Below, piece by piece: positions 35,453-44,176 of a DNA stretch of 64,000 bases. Within the stretch, counting starts at the first letter, position 1, and every line of letters starts with the position of its first letter. The translations under genes were made by a program, and so were the position numbers. Source of the DNA: Epilithonimonas arachidiradicis (GTDB lineage: Bacteria > Bacteroidota > Bacteroidia > Flavobacteriales > Weeksellaceae). The stretch lies in contig NZ_RAQH01000001.1 of NCBI RefSeq assembly GCF_003610695.1, forward strand, positions 186,001 to 250,000, read 5' to 3'. Below the pieces are notes generated by a model. That model was not told where the DNA came from, did no database searches, and saw only the letters and a program-made list of their open reading frames with translations.

Positions 35453-36076
35453 ATGGATTTTTTGGATTTTCATCATCACAAACAAAATAAGACCGGGATC
35501 TACAACTTAGATTTCAATGAAAAAATCCCGTCCGGAAATTTTTCTGCAGGTCTACATCCAAAAGACATTACAGAAAACTGGAAATCAGATTTTGAAAAAA
35601 TCAAAGGAATTTCTCTTTCAAAAAACTGTCTTGCTCTAGGCGAATGTGGTTTGGATGGATTAATCGACATCGATGAAAAACTTCAAAACGAAGTGTTCCA
35701 AAATCATATTACCTGGGCAGAAGAAATTAGAAAACCTATTATCATCCATTGTGTCCGCAGATTTTCGCAAATTCTCCATTTCAAAAAAGCAAAAGTGCCG
35801 TTAATCATTCACGGATTCAACAAGAAAGAAAACACGGCAAAAGAGCTTTTGGATGCCGGCTTTTATCTCAGTTTTGGAAAAGCAACTTTAGATAACTTAT
35901 CTTTGCAAAAATTGATTGAAGATTTTCCGGTTCGGAAGATGTTTTTGGAAACCGATGATGCCGATTTTGATATTGCAGAATTGTACGAAAAGGTTTCGGA
36001 AATTAAATGTATTTCTCTAGAAGAGCTGAAAAACCAAATGTGGGAAAATCTTCAAAAAGTAATTAATTATGGATAA
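35453..36076 (+). CDS. TatD-like metal-dependent hydrolase
   Basis: I start at 35453 (MDFLDFHHHKQNKTGIYNLD, 207 residues), because the upstream extension would cross the promoter box. The N-terminal HxH-like FHHH, AGLHPKDI, ALGECGLDGL, IIIHCVRRF and the late ETDDADFD correspond to the TatD metal-site series, and the protein is shorter than classical TatD (about 260), as in the compact Bacteroidota branch. Probable metal-dependent phosphoesterase or nuclease. It overlaps tcdA by 8 bp. Confidence 0.85.
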   Translation: MDFLDFHHHKQNKTGIYNLDFNEKIPSGNFSAGLHPKDITENWKSDFEKIKGISLSKNCLALGECGLDGLIDIDEKLQNEVFQNHITWAEEIRKPIIIHCVRRFSQILHFKKAKVPLIIHGFNKKENTAKELLDAGFYLSFGKATLDNLSLQKLIEDFPVRKMFLETDDADFDIAELYEKVSEIKCISLEELKNQMWENLQKVINYG

Positions 36077-36794
36077 ATTTTGGTTGGAACGCACCGAATT
36101 GCTTATAAAAGATGAAGGCATTGAAAAACTGCAAAATGCTAAAGTTTTGGTCGTTGGGTTAGGTGGTGTCGGATCTTTTGCTGCAGAATTTCTGGCAAGA
36201 GCCGGTGTTGGAAAAATGATCATCGCAGACGGTGATGTGGTTGATATAACCAATATCAACAGGCAATTGCCCGCACTCCATTCCACAATTGGCCAGCATA
36301 AGGTAGAATTGGTTGGTGACCGGTTAATGGATATCAATCCAAAATTAGAGCTTACAAAAATCAATGAGTTTCTGGAGCCGGAAAGAATGGAAGAATTAAT
36401 CAAATCAGAAAAATTCGATTATGTTCTTGACTGCATCGATTCTCTGACTCCCAAACTGACACTCATCAGAACTTGCCGACGACATAAAATAAAACTCGTT
36501 TCCTCGATGGGAGCCGGCGGAAAAACCGACCCAAGCAAAGTGATGGTTCGTGATATCAGTAAAACCAACAACTGCCTTTTGGCAAGACAAGTAAGAAAAC
36601 GTCTGAAAAAAGAGAAAATCAACAAAGGTTTCCGATGTGTTTTCTCTACAGAATTACAGGACGAAAACAGCCTTAAAATGACAGATGGAACCAACTTCAA
36701 ACGTTCATTTTATGGAACGATCAGCTTTATTCCTGCTATTTTTGGTTTGTATGCTGCAGCCGAAGTCATTAATCATTTAACCGGAAGAAAATAA
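36069..36794 (+). CDS. tcdA: tRNA threonylcarbamoyladenosine dehydratase TcdA (CsdL)
   Basis: E1/ThiF-like enzyme that converts t6A37 of tRNA to its cyclic form using ATP. The 241 residues have VLVVGLGGVGSFAAEFLARAG (ATP-binding, about 29-49), NINRQLPAL, and DCIDSLTPKL, with SSMGAGGKTDP downstream. These match TcdA and not ThiF/MoeB, which would carry a zinc CxxC pair. Overlap with the TatD-like gene suggests one operon leading into rnpA. Confidence 0.93.
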   Translation: MDKFWLERTELLIKDEGIEKLQNAKVLVVGLGGVGSFAAEFLARAGVGKMIIADGDVVDITNINRQLPALHSTIGQHKVELVGDRLMDINPKLELTKINEFLEPERMEELIKSEKFDYVLDCIDSLTPKLTLIRTCRRHKIKLVSSMGAGGKTDPSKVMVRDISKTNNCLLARQVRKRLKKEKINKGFRCVFSTELQDENSLKMTDGTNFKRSFYGTISFIPAIFGLYAAAEVINHLTGRK

Positions 36795-36798
36795 CAAT

Positions 36799-37170
36799 TT
36801 GAAAATCAACGGTTATCCTTCCCGAGAAAAGCTGAAAAAAAAATCAGAGATCGACCTTCTGTTCAAGAAAGGCAAATGGCTTTCTGTGGATAATCTGAGA
36901 ATCATCTACTTCAGTTCATCAGAAAAGCATCCGATAGAATCCTGTAAAATAGGTGTTTCTGTTTCTAAGAAATTTTTCAAAAAGGCTGTAGACAGAAACC
37001 GTATCAAACGTCTTTTGAGAGAGTCTTACAGACTTAATAAAGCTACTTATTTTGACGCTTTTGGGGAACAAACGTTAGCTATGTTATTCTGGGTTTCTAA
37101 GGATTTGCCGGAACATTTTTCTGATGTTGAGAAACAATTTATTAATCTTTGTAAAAAGAAAAAAGGATAG
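36799..37170 (+). CDS. rnpA: Ribonuclease P protein component RnpA
   Basis: Protein subunit of RNase P that aids 5' maturation of tRNA precursors. The 123 residues contain the signature GVSVSKKFFKKAVDRNRIKR near residue 55-74 and the basic N-terminal segment. No ATG fits; the start is a TTG 4 bp after tcdA stops (reads as KINGYPSREKL after the initiator). rpmH, its usual neighbour, is not adjacent here. Confidence 0.93.
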   Translation: MKINGYPSREKLKKKSEIDLLFKKGKWLSVDNLRIIYFSSSEKHPIESCKIGVSVSKKFFKKAVDRNRIKRLLRESYRLNKATYFDAFGEQTLAMLFWVSKDLPEHFSDVEKQFINLCKKKKG

Positions 37171-37182
37171 CGTCAGCTTTTA

Positions 37183-37215
37183 ATTTGTAATTTTATTCTC
37201 AAACAAATTACAAAT
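37183..37215 (+). promoter_or_regulatory. Hairpin that covers the DUF4126 start codon
   Basis: ATTTGTAATTT (37183-37193) and AAATTACAAAT (37205-37215) form a perfect 11-bp AT stem; the right arm contains the first two bases of the ATG at 37214. It could mask the start codon, or be a chance AT repeat. Confidence 0.4.
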
Positions 37216-37807
37216 GAGCGATATTTTACCTTACGTTTTGAGCACCTTTATTGGCATTGGCCTGGCTGCGGCTTCGGGATTCAGAGTTTTTTTACCGATG
37301 TTCGCCGTTAGTCTTGCATCTTATCTTGGGTGGATTCCAATGAACGATAACTTCGAATGGCTATCTGGATTGCCAACTCTTATCACAACCGGTATTGCTA
37401 CAGTTATTGAAATTCTGGCTTATTATATTCCTGTAGTTGACAATTTTCTTGACACGATCTCGATTCCGTTAGCAACCATTGCCGGATCTATTCTTTTTGC
37501 AAGCCAGTTTATGGAATTGGGAACTTTTCCTCAATGGGCTTTGGCATTGATTGCTGGTGGCGGGACTGCTGCAACTATTTCAGCTGGATTTGCCGGTACA
37601 AGAGCTGCTTCTACAGCTACAACTGCCGGCATTGGAAATAATGTGGTTGCTACTACAGAGACTGCCGGAGCCGGATTGATGTCCATTCTTTCAATTTTTT
37701 TGCCTGTACTTGCTTTTATTCTCGCCATTGTTTTATTGATTCTTGTTTTGTTTTTTGGAAGAAAACTTTGGCGGAAGATGAAAACGCAGAATTCTGGTAT
37801 CTTTTAA
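37214..37807 (+). CDS. DUF4126 family membrane protein
   Basis: The 197-residue protein has four or five hydrophobic segments and the family pattern GIGLAAASGFRVFLPMF at the start, followed by a Gly/Ala/Thr-rich central region (FAGTRAASTATTAGIGN) and a basic tail. Function unknown. It lies 43 bp after rnpA and ends at a strong terminator. Confidence 0.87.
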   Translation: MSDILPYVLSTFIGIGLAAASGFRVFLPMFAVSLASYLGWIPMNDNFEWLSGLPTLITTGIATVIEILAYYIPVVDNFLDTISIPLATIAGSILFASQFMELGTFPQWALALIAGGGTAATISAGFAGTRAASTATTAGIGNNVVATTETAGAGLMSILSIFLPVLAFILAIVLLILVLFFGRKLWRKMKTQNSGIF

Positions 37808-37841
37808 ATAAAAAATCCCGCTGTCGCGGGATTTTTTATTT
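37806..37841. terminator. Bidirectional terminator between DUF4126 and DUF5689 genes
   Basis: A 16-bp perfect stem (AAATAAAAAATCCCGC with its complement) and a 4-base loop lie between convergent genes, with A/T tracts on both sides. Confidence 0.9.
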
Positions 37842-37857
37842 AGTCTTAAGTTCTTAA

Positions 37858-39252
37858 TTAGTTAACAACAATATCATCAATTTGAATTGTAGTCGTCACA
37901 CCTGGATTTGCACCTTCATATTTGAAGACAATGAATCCGTTTCCTGTTACAGATGCTGGAATATTATATGTTCCTGCTGGTGCTAAAGTTCCATACCCAC
38001 TAGTTGGCGTTTTTGGAATTGTGAAGTTGGAAGTAATATCCGTCAATGTTGCTGTTGAAATATCAGAACCTGGAGTGTAATTCGTTGTCGTATAAACTTT
38101 CAAAGCATCACCATTATAGAAACCAACATTCACTCTAAAAGCTAAGGTATTAGCAGCCGTAAAGTCTACCGGTACCATAAAGAAAGTTTGATAGCTTCCG
38201 CTTCCTGCATTAGCAGACATTTGGATATACTTGTTATTGCTAAAAGTTTTTATTTGCCAATATCTGCTTGGGGAACCAACATAAGAATAATTGAAATATT
38301 TGGCAAAACCTGCAAAATCTACATTATAACTTTCAAAATTTTCTGTGAATGAACCAGAGTAAGTAATATTAGTACCACCAACAATACCCGTAGCGAAGCG
38401 GTCTTTTGTAAAGTCTATATCACTTACACTTCTGATAACTGTTTGCCAAGGATTGGAACCAGTTCCATACTTACTTGCTACCAATGTGATATCACCACTT
38501 TTACCAGGAATCAAATACGAAGATTGTTTGAAGAATCCATCTGTTCTCAAGATTGCAGAACCTCCCATTTTATCAACCAAGTTTCTATTAGTATCTATAA
38601 AGGCTCCGGATGCATCTTTATTCATTAATGGCTTACCTACTTCATCCCCATTAAATTGTACATCTTTTACCTTTACTAAGGTATTAACATATTTATCTGC
38701 TTTAATGTCGTTTAAAGTTACTTCTGTTGGAACCAAATTAGCTATTTCTATCTTGTTTCCATCACAAACTCCCGCTAGATATCTACCTAAGATTGTCTGT
38801 GGGATTCTACCGATAGCATAACTTGGATCTGGTGCTCCAATTTTCTTTACTCCGGCATCCGTCCCAATTACTAAGCCGTTCATTTTTACTCTGATATGAG
38901 CTCCCACCGGAAAATCTGCATAGTTTTGAGCCTTGTTAATTTCAATTTGTAATCCAACAGTTGGATTAGACGGCTTATCTTGGATAGAAATTGTTTTATA
39001 AAAATTCCCTTGTTCATCCGAGGAAATAACATATGCATCAAAAATAATTGGTGCACCATCTGGAGCAATTTTCACAGCACCTGCAGTAGGAGCCATTGCT
39101 GCAACTTCTGCCATTGTTTTTGTAGCAGCATCAAACTTATTTGTACAAGTAATTTCAGGTGCGTCCCAATTGTCATCGTGAACACAAGAAATCTGGGTTG
39201 TTAGAACTGAAACAAGCCCTAAACTGATTTTGAAATATGATTTAATATTCAT
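37858..39252 (-). CDS. DUF5689-domain surface lipoprotein
   Basis: The 464-residue protein has a lipobox near residue 23 (TQISC). Residues about 50-280 fit DUF5689 (FDAYVISSDEQGNFYKTISI, then an OB-like segment), followed by a beta-sandwich choice-of-anchor-type domain (about 300-464: FTENFESY, WQIKTFSNNKYIQMSA, IQIDDIVV at the end). It lies 33 bp after the TonB receptor, in the way SusD-like lipoproteins follow SusC, and is probably exposed at the cell surface to bind substrate or help a secreted enzyme. Confidence 0.88.
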   Translation of the reverse strand: MNIKSYFKISLGLVSVLTTQISCVHDDNWDAPEITCTNKFDAATKTMAEVAAMAPTAGAVKIAPDGAPIIFDAYVISSDEQGNFYKTISIQDKPSNPTVGLQIEINKAQNYADFPVGAHIRVKMNGLVIGTDAGVKKIGAPDPSYAIGRIPQTILGRYLAGVCDGNKIEIANLVPTEVTLNDIKADKYVNTLVKVKDVQFNGDEVGKPLMNKDASGAFIDTNRNLVDKMGGSAILRTDGFFKQSSYLIPGKSGDITLVASKYGTGSNPWQTVIRSVSDIDFTKDRFATGIVGGTNITYSGSFTENFESYNVDFAGFAKYFNYSYVGSPSRYWQIKTFSNNKYIQMSANAGSGSYQTFFMVPVDFTAANTLAFRVNVGFYNGDALKVYTTTNYTPGSDISTATLTDITSNFTIPKTPTSGYGTLAPAGTYNIPASVTGNGFIVFKYEGANPGVTTTIQIDDIVVN

Positions 39253-39285
39253 TTTTTGATTGTTTTCTGATAAAATTTTTAATTT

Positions 39286-42126
39286 TTAAAATCTAACTTG
39301 AAGATTCACAAAATAAGATCTTCCCTGTGTGTACCAATATTTAGGTGCAAAATTTGGATATCTGCTATTGTATTCATTTTCAAAGTTTACATCTCCATCA
39401 GCATTTCTGAGCTGTTCAAATCCACCTGTAATATATCTTGTATTATCAAAGATATTATTAACAGATGCTGAAATAAGGACATAATATTTTCCGAGAATCC
39501 AAGACTTTCCTATATTAGCATTGAAGAAATGCGCAGAAGGCAATTTCTTTTGTCTCATATAATAAGCTACTTTTTCATCATCTAAATTGATAAAAGGTGT
39601 ACTACTATAATTATTTTGAATAAACTGTTCGCTTCTTAACAATGCGTTAGGATCTAAATTATTATCATCAAGATAATTCCAGTTTGCACCTACCCACCAA
39701 TATTTTGGAGAACTATATCTCAGACCTGCGGAAAAAGCTTTTTGAGGAGTCCCTCCTATTTTCATTCCTTTAATCAGACCTCTTCCTACATTTGTAAATG
39801 GTGCAGCAACCACGTCGGATGCAATGTAAACATTTGGATTGTTTCTATAAGTGTAATCTCCCCAGTTAGCAACACCTTGGAAAGATAAAGTAGGTAATAT
39901 TTTTATATCTAACCCTAATTCCGCACCCATGTTTCTTTTATCTACATTAGACATCGTTTGCGTAACAAAAGCTGTAGCTTCCTTCTCTTCTGATACGCCC
40001 TCTTCATTATTTACAGCGAGTGAGATACCATCTACAAAATATCTTTGTACGTTAGTGTCATTCTGCGTATCTACCAAATAAGCCGTAGCCCTAAGCTTCA
40101 TAAATGGTGTGGACATAACATAGCTTATATCATTGGCATTGATAACAGCACTTCTAAGACCTGGAGCAGCATAATTGTTGGCACGAGGATTAATAAATAT
40201 GTCGTCCAAGAATGGCGCTTGAGAGAAATATGCTCCGTTATACACCAAAAAGTTTCTACCATCTACCCTGTAAACAACCTGACCTTTTAGACCAAAGTTC
40301 CAATAGTTATAATCGTTGCTTTTTCCAAATGATGTATTCTGATACAGATAATGTTTAAACAATCCTTCTCTGTTAGATGTAGAATAACCAGCCAAAGCGC
40401 TTACAAATACATCAAAGTTGCCCGTAGAAAATTTAAGTCCCGGATTAATTTTGACCTCTTGTCTTCTTAGAATATAATTGTAAGTTATTTTATCTCCAAC
40501 AGTCTTTTCTAAATCCGTGTCATTCATATTATATAGACCCGAAGAACCAGGTCTATTTGATTCAGCAAATGGATCTCTATGCAAAACATAATTAGCCCCA
40601 AGTAAATCATTAATTTCTCTATAATATTCCGATCTGTAATTTTGATAGGAAACATTAAAGATAAACTTAGTCTTATCATTAAAATTATAAGTATAATGAG
40701 TCGCGCCATTCCAAATTTTATCATCACTCACGTCGTTTACTAAAAAATAACGTGCCTGCCCGTTTGGGCTTTGATAATTAGTTTGATAAAGTCTATTCCA
40801 ATTAAGCTGGGTTATGGATTGGTCATTAGTTGTCCAAGCATTAGTCAGATAATCTCTCTCGGCTCTTAGTGCTTCATAATCTACCGGAGTAGTCCCGTTA
40901 CCAATGTTAGTCATACTATACAGAATACTGTTTTCTGCATAACTTGGTAGATTTTTGTAATACGTTGGTGAAGGATTGGGTACATTCTGCCAATCCAATC
41001 GAGATCCTTTATCTTTTCCAAACTGATAAGAAACCGATGTCCATAAGTTTGAATTCTTATTGATTTTTAAGAAATCCTGTAATTGGAAAATCGGCTGAAA
41101 ACCTTTTCTAACTCTTTCATTCCTCTTTTCTCCATTTTGCCATCCCCAATAAGAGTTATAATGTACACCTCTATAATCATAAACCTCTTGCGTATTTGGA
41201 CTTGATGTTGATCTTCTGTATGGAGAAGCAAATGCATTGAAAGTCATTGTATGATTATCATTGAATTTCTTCTCAACACCTAGATAAGTTCCATAAGCAT
41301 CATAGAAAGTCCCTTCTTGGATTCCTTCTTCTGCCCATCTTTTAGCACCCATTAGTGTAAAAGCCCAACCACTTTTTGACATACCCGATGTATATCTTAA
41401 GGAAACTCTTTGTCTATAATTTCTATTTGTAATTGAGTAAACAGCCTGAAATCCTTTTCTATACTCGCTAGCCTTAGTGTTCTTGTAAATTACACCACTT
41501 GCACCACCAAAAGCATATTCGGAAGGAGAATGATTTGCGGAGATTTCCGGATATCTCACAATCTCATTAAGACCACCCCAATTGGAGAAGTCTACATTTC
41601 CATTGTCTGACTTGACCATAGAAACACCGTTCATCATATTTTCGGAAGTTCTACCATCAATTCCTCTTGGTCTGAACCAATAAAAACCAAGATCAAAACT
41701 TGCGATTCTGTTGAACACGTCTTGAGAAGACTGTAAAAGTCCGACTGTAGAGGTTTGTCCGCTGCCCTCATCATCAGCATTATCAAGGATTGCAAGACCT
41801 TGATCTGCTCCTGTCAATGTAGAATAAAGGGTAATAACCCCCAAATCTTTTCTCTTTTCTGTGGTCACATCAAACTCCAAGGTTTTGGTCTCGAAATTTG
41901 GCTTTGATACCACAACTTGATAATGTCCGGACTTCAAATCTACAAATTGGAAATAACCAATTTTGTCTGCCGTAACATCATTACCTTCTCCTTTTAGACT
42001 AACTTGCGCTTTTTCGACCGGTTTCCCGTCTGCATCTTTCAGGTATGCAAAAACCGTGGTCTGTGCAAAGTAAAATGATGCCGGAAGCATTGTAAATAAG
42101 GAGATTAATGATAATTTTTTAATCAT
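39286..42126 (-). CDS. TonB-dependent receptor with N-terminal carboxypeptidase-regulatory domain
   Basis: The 946-residue outer-membrane protein has a signal peptide to about residue 22, a CarboxypepD_reg-like domain (FAYLKDADGKPVEKAQVSL, about 26-105), a plug region with FRPRGIDGRTSENMMNG, and an aromatic-rich barrel ending VNLQVRF. It precedes the DUF5689 lipoprotein and faces, divergently, a secreted nuclease/phosphatase-fold enzyme. A role in uptake of a product of that enzyme (nucleotide, phosphate or similar) is inferred from context. Confidence 0.93.
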   Translation of the reverse strand: MIKKLSLISLFTMLPASFYFAQTTVFAYLKDADGKPVEKAQVSLKGEGNDVTADKIGYFQFVDLKSGHYQVVVSKPNFETKTLEFDVTTEKRKDLGVITLYSTLTGADQGLAILDNADDEGSGQTSTVGLLQSSQDVFNRIASFDLGFYWFRPRGIDGRTSENMMNGVSMVKSDNGNVDFSNWGGLNEIVRYPEISANHSPSEYAFGGASGVIYKNTKASEYRKGFQAVYSITNRNYRQRVSLRYTSGMSKSGWAFTLMGAKRWAEEGIQEGTFYDAYGTYLGVEKKFNDNHTMTFNAFASPYRRSTSSPNTQEVYDYRGVHYNSYWGWQNGEKRNERVRKGFQPIFQLQDFLKINKNSNLWTSVSYQFGKDKGSRLDWQNVPNPSPTYYKNLPSYAENSILYSMTNIGNGTTPVDYEALRAERDYLTNAWTTNDQSITQLNWNRLYQTNYQSPNGQARYFLVNDVSDDKIWNGATHYTYNFNDKTKFIFNVSYQNYRSEYYREINDLLGANYVLHRDPFAESNRPGSSGLYNMNDTDLEKTVGDKITYNYILRRQEVKINPGLKFSTGNFDVFVSALAGYSTSNREGLFKHYLYQNTSFGKSNDYNYWNFGLKGQVVYRVDGRNFLVYNGAYFSQAPFLDDIFINPRANNYAAPGLRSAVINANDISYVMSTPFMKLRATAYLVDTQNDTNVQRYFVDGISLAVNNEEGVSEEKEATAFVTQTMSNVDKRNMGAELGLDIKILPTLSFQGVANWGDYTYRNNPNVYIASDVVAAPFTNVGRGLIKGMKIGGTPQKAFSAGLRYSSPKYWWVGANWNYLDDNNLDPNALLRSEQFIQNNYSSTPFINLDDEKVAYYMRQKKLPSAHFFNANIGKSWILGKYYVLISASVNNIFDNTRYITGGFEQLRNADGDVNFENEYNSRYPNFAPKYWYTQGRSYFVNLQVRF

Positions 42127-42187
42127 AAATCAATTAGGTTTTGTTTGCTCTTCTTTTCTAATATACAGTCCGTTATACACGGGAACG

Positions 42188-42195
42188 CAAATGTA
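42188..42195 (-). promoter_or_regulatory. -7 box for the TonB receptor operon
   Basis: TACATTTG on the minus strand matches TAnnTTTG; about 60 nt of leader follow, including a small ACGG/CCGT hairpin. Confidence 0.5.
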
Positions 42196-42300
42196 AATAA
42201 TTTTTTGATAATTAAAACTTTTTAACATTTTATTTTTATTTTAACGCAATATCAATTTTTAGAAACATAATTTTCTTTTTTCAAAAACATCAAATTTTTA

Positions 42301-42331
42301 TTTTGCAACTATCCAAAAAAAATTACTTTTG
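42301..42331 (+). promoter_or_regulatory. Promoter of the secreted nuclease-fold gene
   Basis: TTTTG (42301-42305), an 18-bp spacer and TACTTTTG (42324-42331) form a near-ideal Bacteroidota -33/-7 pair, 19 nt before the ATG. Confidence 0.7.
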
Positions 42332-42350
42332 TAGCCTTACATTTTTTATT

Positions 42351-43547
42351 ATGAAAAATTTATTTAGCGTTATCGCTATTCTTGGTATTTCCTTAGTATT
42401 TGCACAAAAAAGACAAGTTCGTGCAGCAACTGTAGGATTCTTAAACGTTGAAAACCTTTGGGACACAATTCGTTCCGCTGATTATATTGACGGAACCAAA
42501 GACAGAAGCAATCCTGCTTTTCACAGAAGTGTGCCTTTGGACTCTATCAAATATCTTGAAGTCACTGATAAAGATTACGCCGGCCCTTGGAATGACGAAG
42601 CACTTATCGGGAAAAAAGTGGTGAGGATCCAAGGTGGTTCAGACGAATTCACACCTAAAAGTGGTAAAAACTACACCTATAGTGTATATAAGCAAAAATT
42701 GGCAAACGAAGCCAAAGTCATTTCCGAAATGGGAAAAGCTTATACAGGTACGGCTCCGGTAGTTGTTGGTCTTTTGGAAGTAGAAAACCGCCAAGTAGTG
42801 GAAGATCTTGTAAAAGAACCAGCTATTGCCAAGTATGACTATGGTGTTGTACATTATAACTCTTATGACTATAGAGGTATAGATATAGCATTCATTTACC
42901 AGAAAAGAAGATTCACGCCATCTAAATCTTGGAAAAAAGAAGTTAAAATCTTTGGAGATGGTGGAAAAAGAGAATACACCAGAGACATTTTGGTGTTAAC
43001 AGGTTTCTTAGACAATGAGAAAGTAGCATTCTTCCTAAATCACTGGCCATCCAGAAGAGGTGGTGAGGCAGCATCTCTTCCTAAGCGTAACGCAGCAGCA
43101 ATGGTTCTAAGACAACAGATGGACAGCATCAGAGCTCTAGACCCTTCTACAAAACTATTTGCAATGGGAGATTTTAATGATGATCCTGTAAGTTCAAGTT
43201 TGAAAAATGGCTTCAAAGCGGTAGGCAATCCAAAAGATTTATCGGAAACGTCTCCTTACCTTAATTTGATGTATCCTTTATATAAGAAAGGTGTTGCGTC
43301 TCTGGCTTATCAGGATGCACCAAACTTATTCGATCAGATTATCGTTTCGTCTAATCTTTATTCACCTAATAAAGAATTAAAAAAAGATTACACCGTTTTC
43401 AAAGCGGAAATTTTCGCTCCTGATTACTTGATTACCAAGGAAGGAAATTATAAAGGTTACCCTTTCAGATCTTGGGCAGGAGATAAGTTCACCGGCGGTT
43501 ATTCCGATCACTTCCCGGCGTTCGTCGTCTTGCAAAAAGAACCATAA
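42351..43547 (+). CDS. Secreted endonuclease/exonuclease/phosphatase-family enzyme
   Basis: I start at 42351 (MKNLFSVIAILGISLVFAQK, 398 residues), downstream of the promoter, because this gives a clean signal peptide. The mature enzyme shows the EEP metal and catalytic residues: Asn32/Glu34 (NVEN), Glu143 (LLEVEN), Asp178 (GIDIAFIY), His231 (NHWPSR), Asp274/Asn276 (GDFNDDP) and a C-terminal SDHFP. It is likely a Mg-dependent nuclease or phosphodiesterase/phosphatase. It is divergent from the TonB/DUF5689 pair. Confidence 0.92.
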   Translation: MKNLFSVIAILGISLVFAQKRQVRAATVGFLNVENLWDTIRSADYIDGTKDRSNPAFHRSVPLDSIKYLEVTDKDYAGPWNDEALIGKKVVRIQGGSDEFTPKSGKNYTYSVYKQKLANEAKVISEMGKAYTGTAPVVVGLLEVENRQVVEDLVKEPAIAKYDYGVVHYNSYDYRGIDIAFIYQKRRFTPSKSWKKEVKIFGDGGKREYTRDILVLTGFLDNEKVAFFLNHWPSRRGGEAASLPKRNAAAMVLRQQMDSIRALDPSTKLFAMGDFNDDPVSSSLKNGFKAVGNPKDLSETSPYLNLMYPLYKKGVASLAYQDAPNLFDQIIVSSNLYSPNKELKKDYTVFKAEIFAPDYLITKEGNYKGYPFRSWAGDKFTGGYSDHFPAFVVLQKEP

Positions 43548-43556
43548 GATATAACA

Positions 43557-43590
43557 AAACAACCGTTTCAGATTTGGAACGGTTTTTTTA
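43557..43590 (+). terminator. Terminator after the nuclease-fold gene
   Basis: AAACAACCGTTTC and GGAACGGTTTTTT form a stem of about 9 bp with one G-T pair, followed by seven T. Confidence 0.8.
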
Positions 43591-43701
43591 TTCAAATAAT
43601 GCTCAAAGTTTGAAGAGTCGTTTTAAGGTTGTTCTTCGTTTGATTAATGTTAAATTTGATTTCAACAATTGTTACTTGTTAACAGTAAATGAATATTTAA
43701 A

Positions 43702-44127
43702 ATGAAAAATCTATTTGCTATCATTGTCATTACTGGATTCATTTGGTCTTGTTCATCAAATCCAAAATACTTAACAGAAGATTCTAAACTAAATTTATCC
43801 ACCCAGAAAAAGACTGATTCTGCAGACGAATGAGAAGTCACAGTTTTTGATACGGAATATGAGACCTTTGTAGCAACACGAGCTCAACCCAAATCAATGT
43901 TTACCGAAAGTAGCTTAAAATCTCGAAATCAAATTCTTGTTACCGAATGGAACAGTCGATTCTATTCAGGAATCAATCCTAATTTTTATGAAGTCGCCAT
44001 AGATTATGACCCAAAAGAAAATTACGGTTTCGACTTCGAATACAGATTATATCAGTTCTTCGCTTATTGTAATTGGAAATACGGAATTAAGTTTAATGGA
44101 CTAAGAGGAATCGATAAAACAAAATAA
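43702..44127 (+). pseudogene. DUF6146-like lipoprotein gene interrupted by in-frame TGA
   Basis: From the ATG at 43702 the frame reads a lipoprotein signal (MKNLFAIIVITGFIWSC, Cys17), a Lys/Ser/Thr linker, then TGA at codon 44 (43831-43833). The same frame then continues unbroken for 97 more codons (VTVFDTEYETFVATRAQ, RNQILVTEWNSRFYSGINPN, YGFDFEYRLYQFFAYC) to the TAA at 44125-44127. The downstream part matches the conserved core of the small lipoprotein family DUF6146. It is one nonsense change from intact (for example TGG to TGA). A sequencing error is possible. Downstream starts such as 43897 would lack the signal peptide. Confidence 0.8.
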
Positions 44128-44160
44128 AAAAGAATGCAAAACTGCAGTCTTTATCTTTTT
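44126..44160. terminator. Terminator between the DUF6146 remnant and prfA
   Basis: AAAGAATGCA and TGCAGTCTTT form a 10-position stem with one mismatch and an AAAC loop. A tracts lie on the left and a T-rich run on the right, so it can serve both convergent genes. Confidence 0.65.
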
Positions 44161-44176
44161 TATAATGATTATGGAT

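Noticed and set aside
36799-37170. Replication origin near rnpA
   Set aside because: No DnaA boxes, dnaA, dnaN or rpmH nearby; rnpA here is simply the third gene of a tRNA-related operon.
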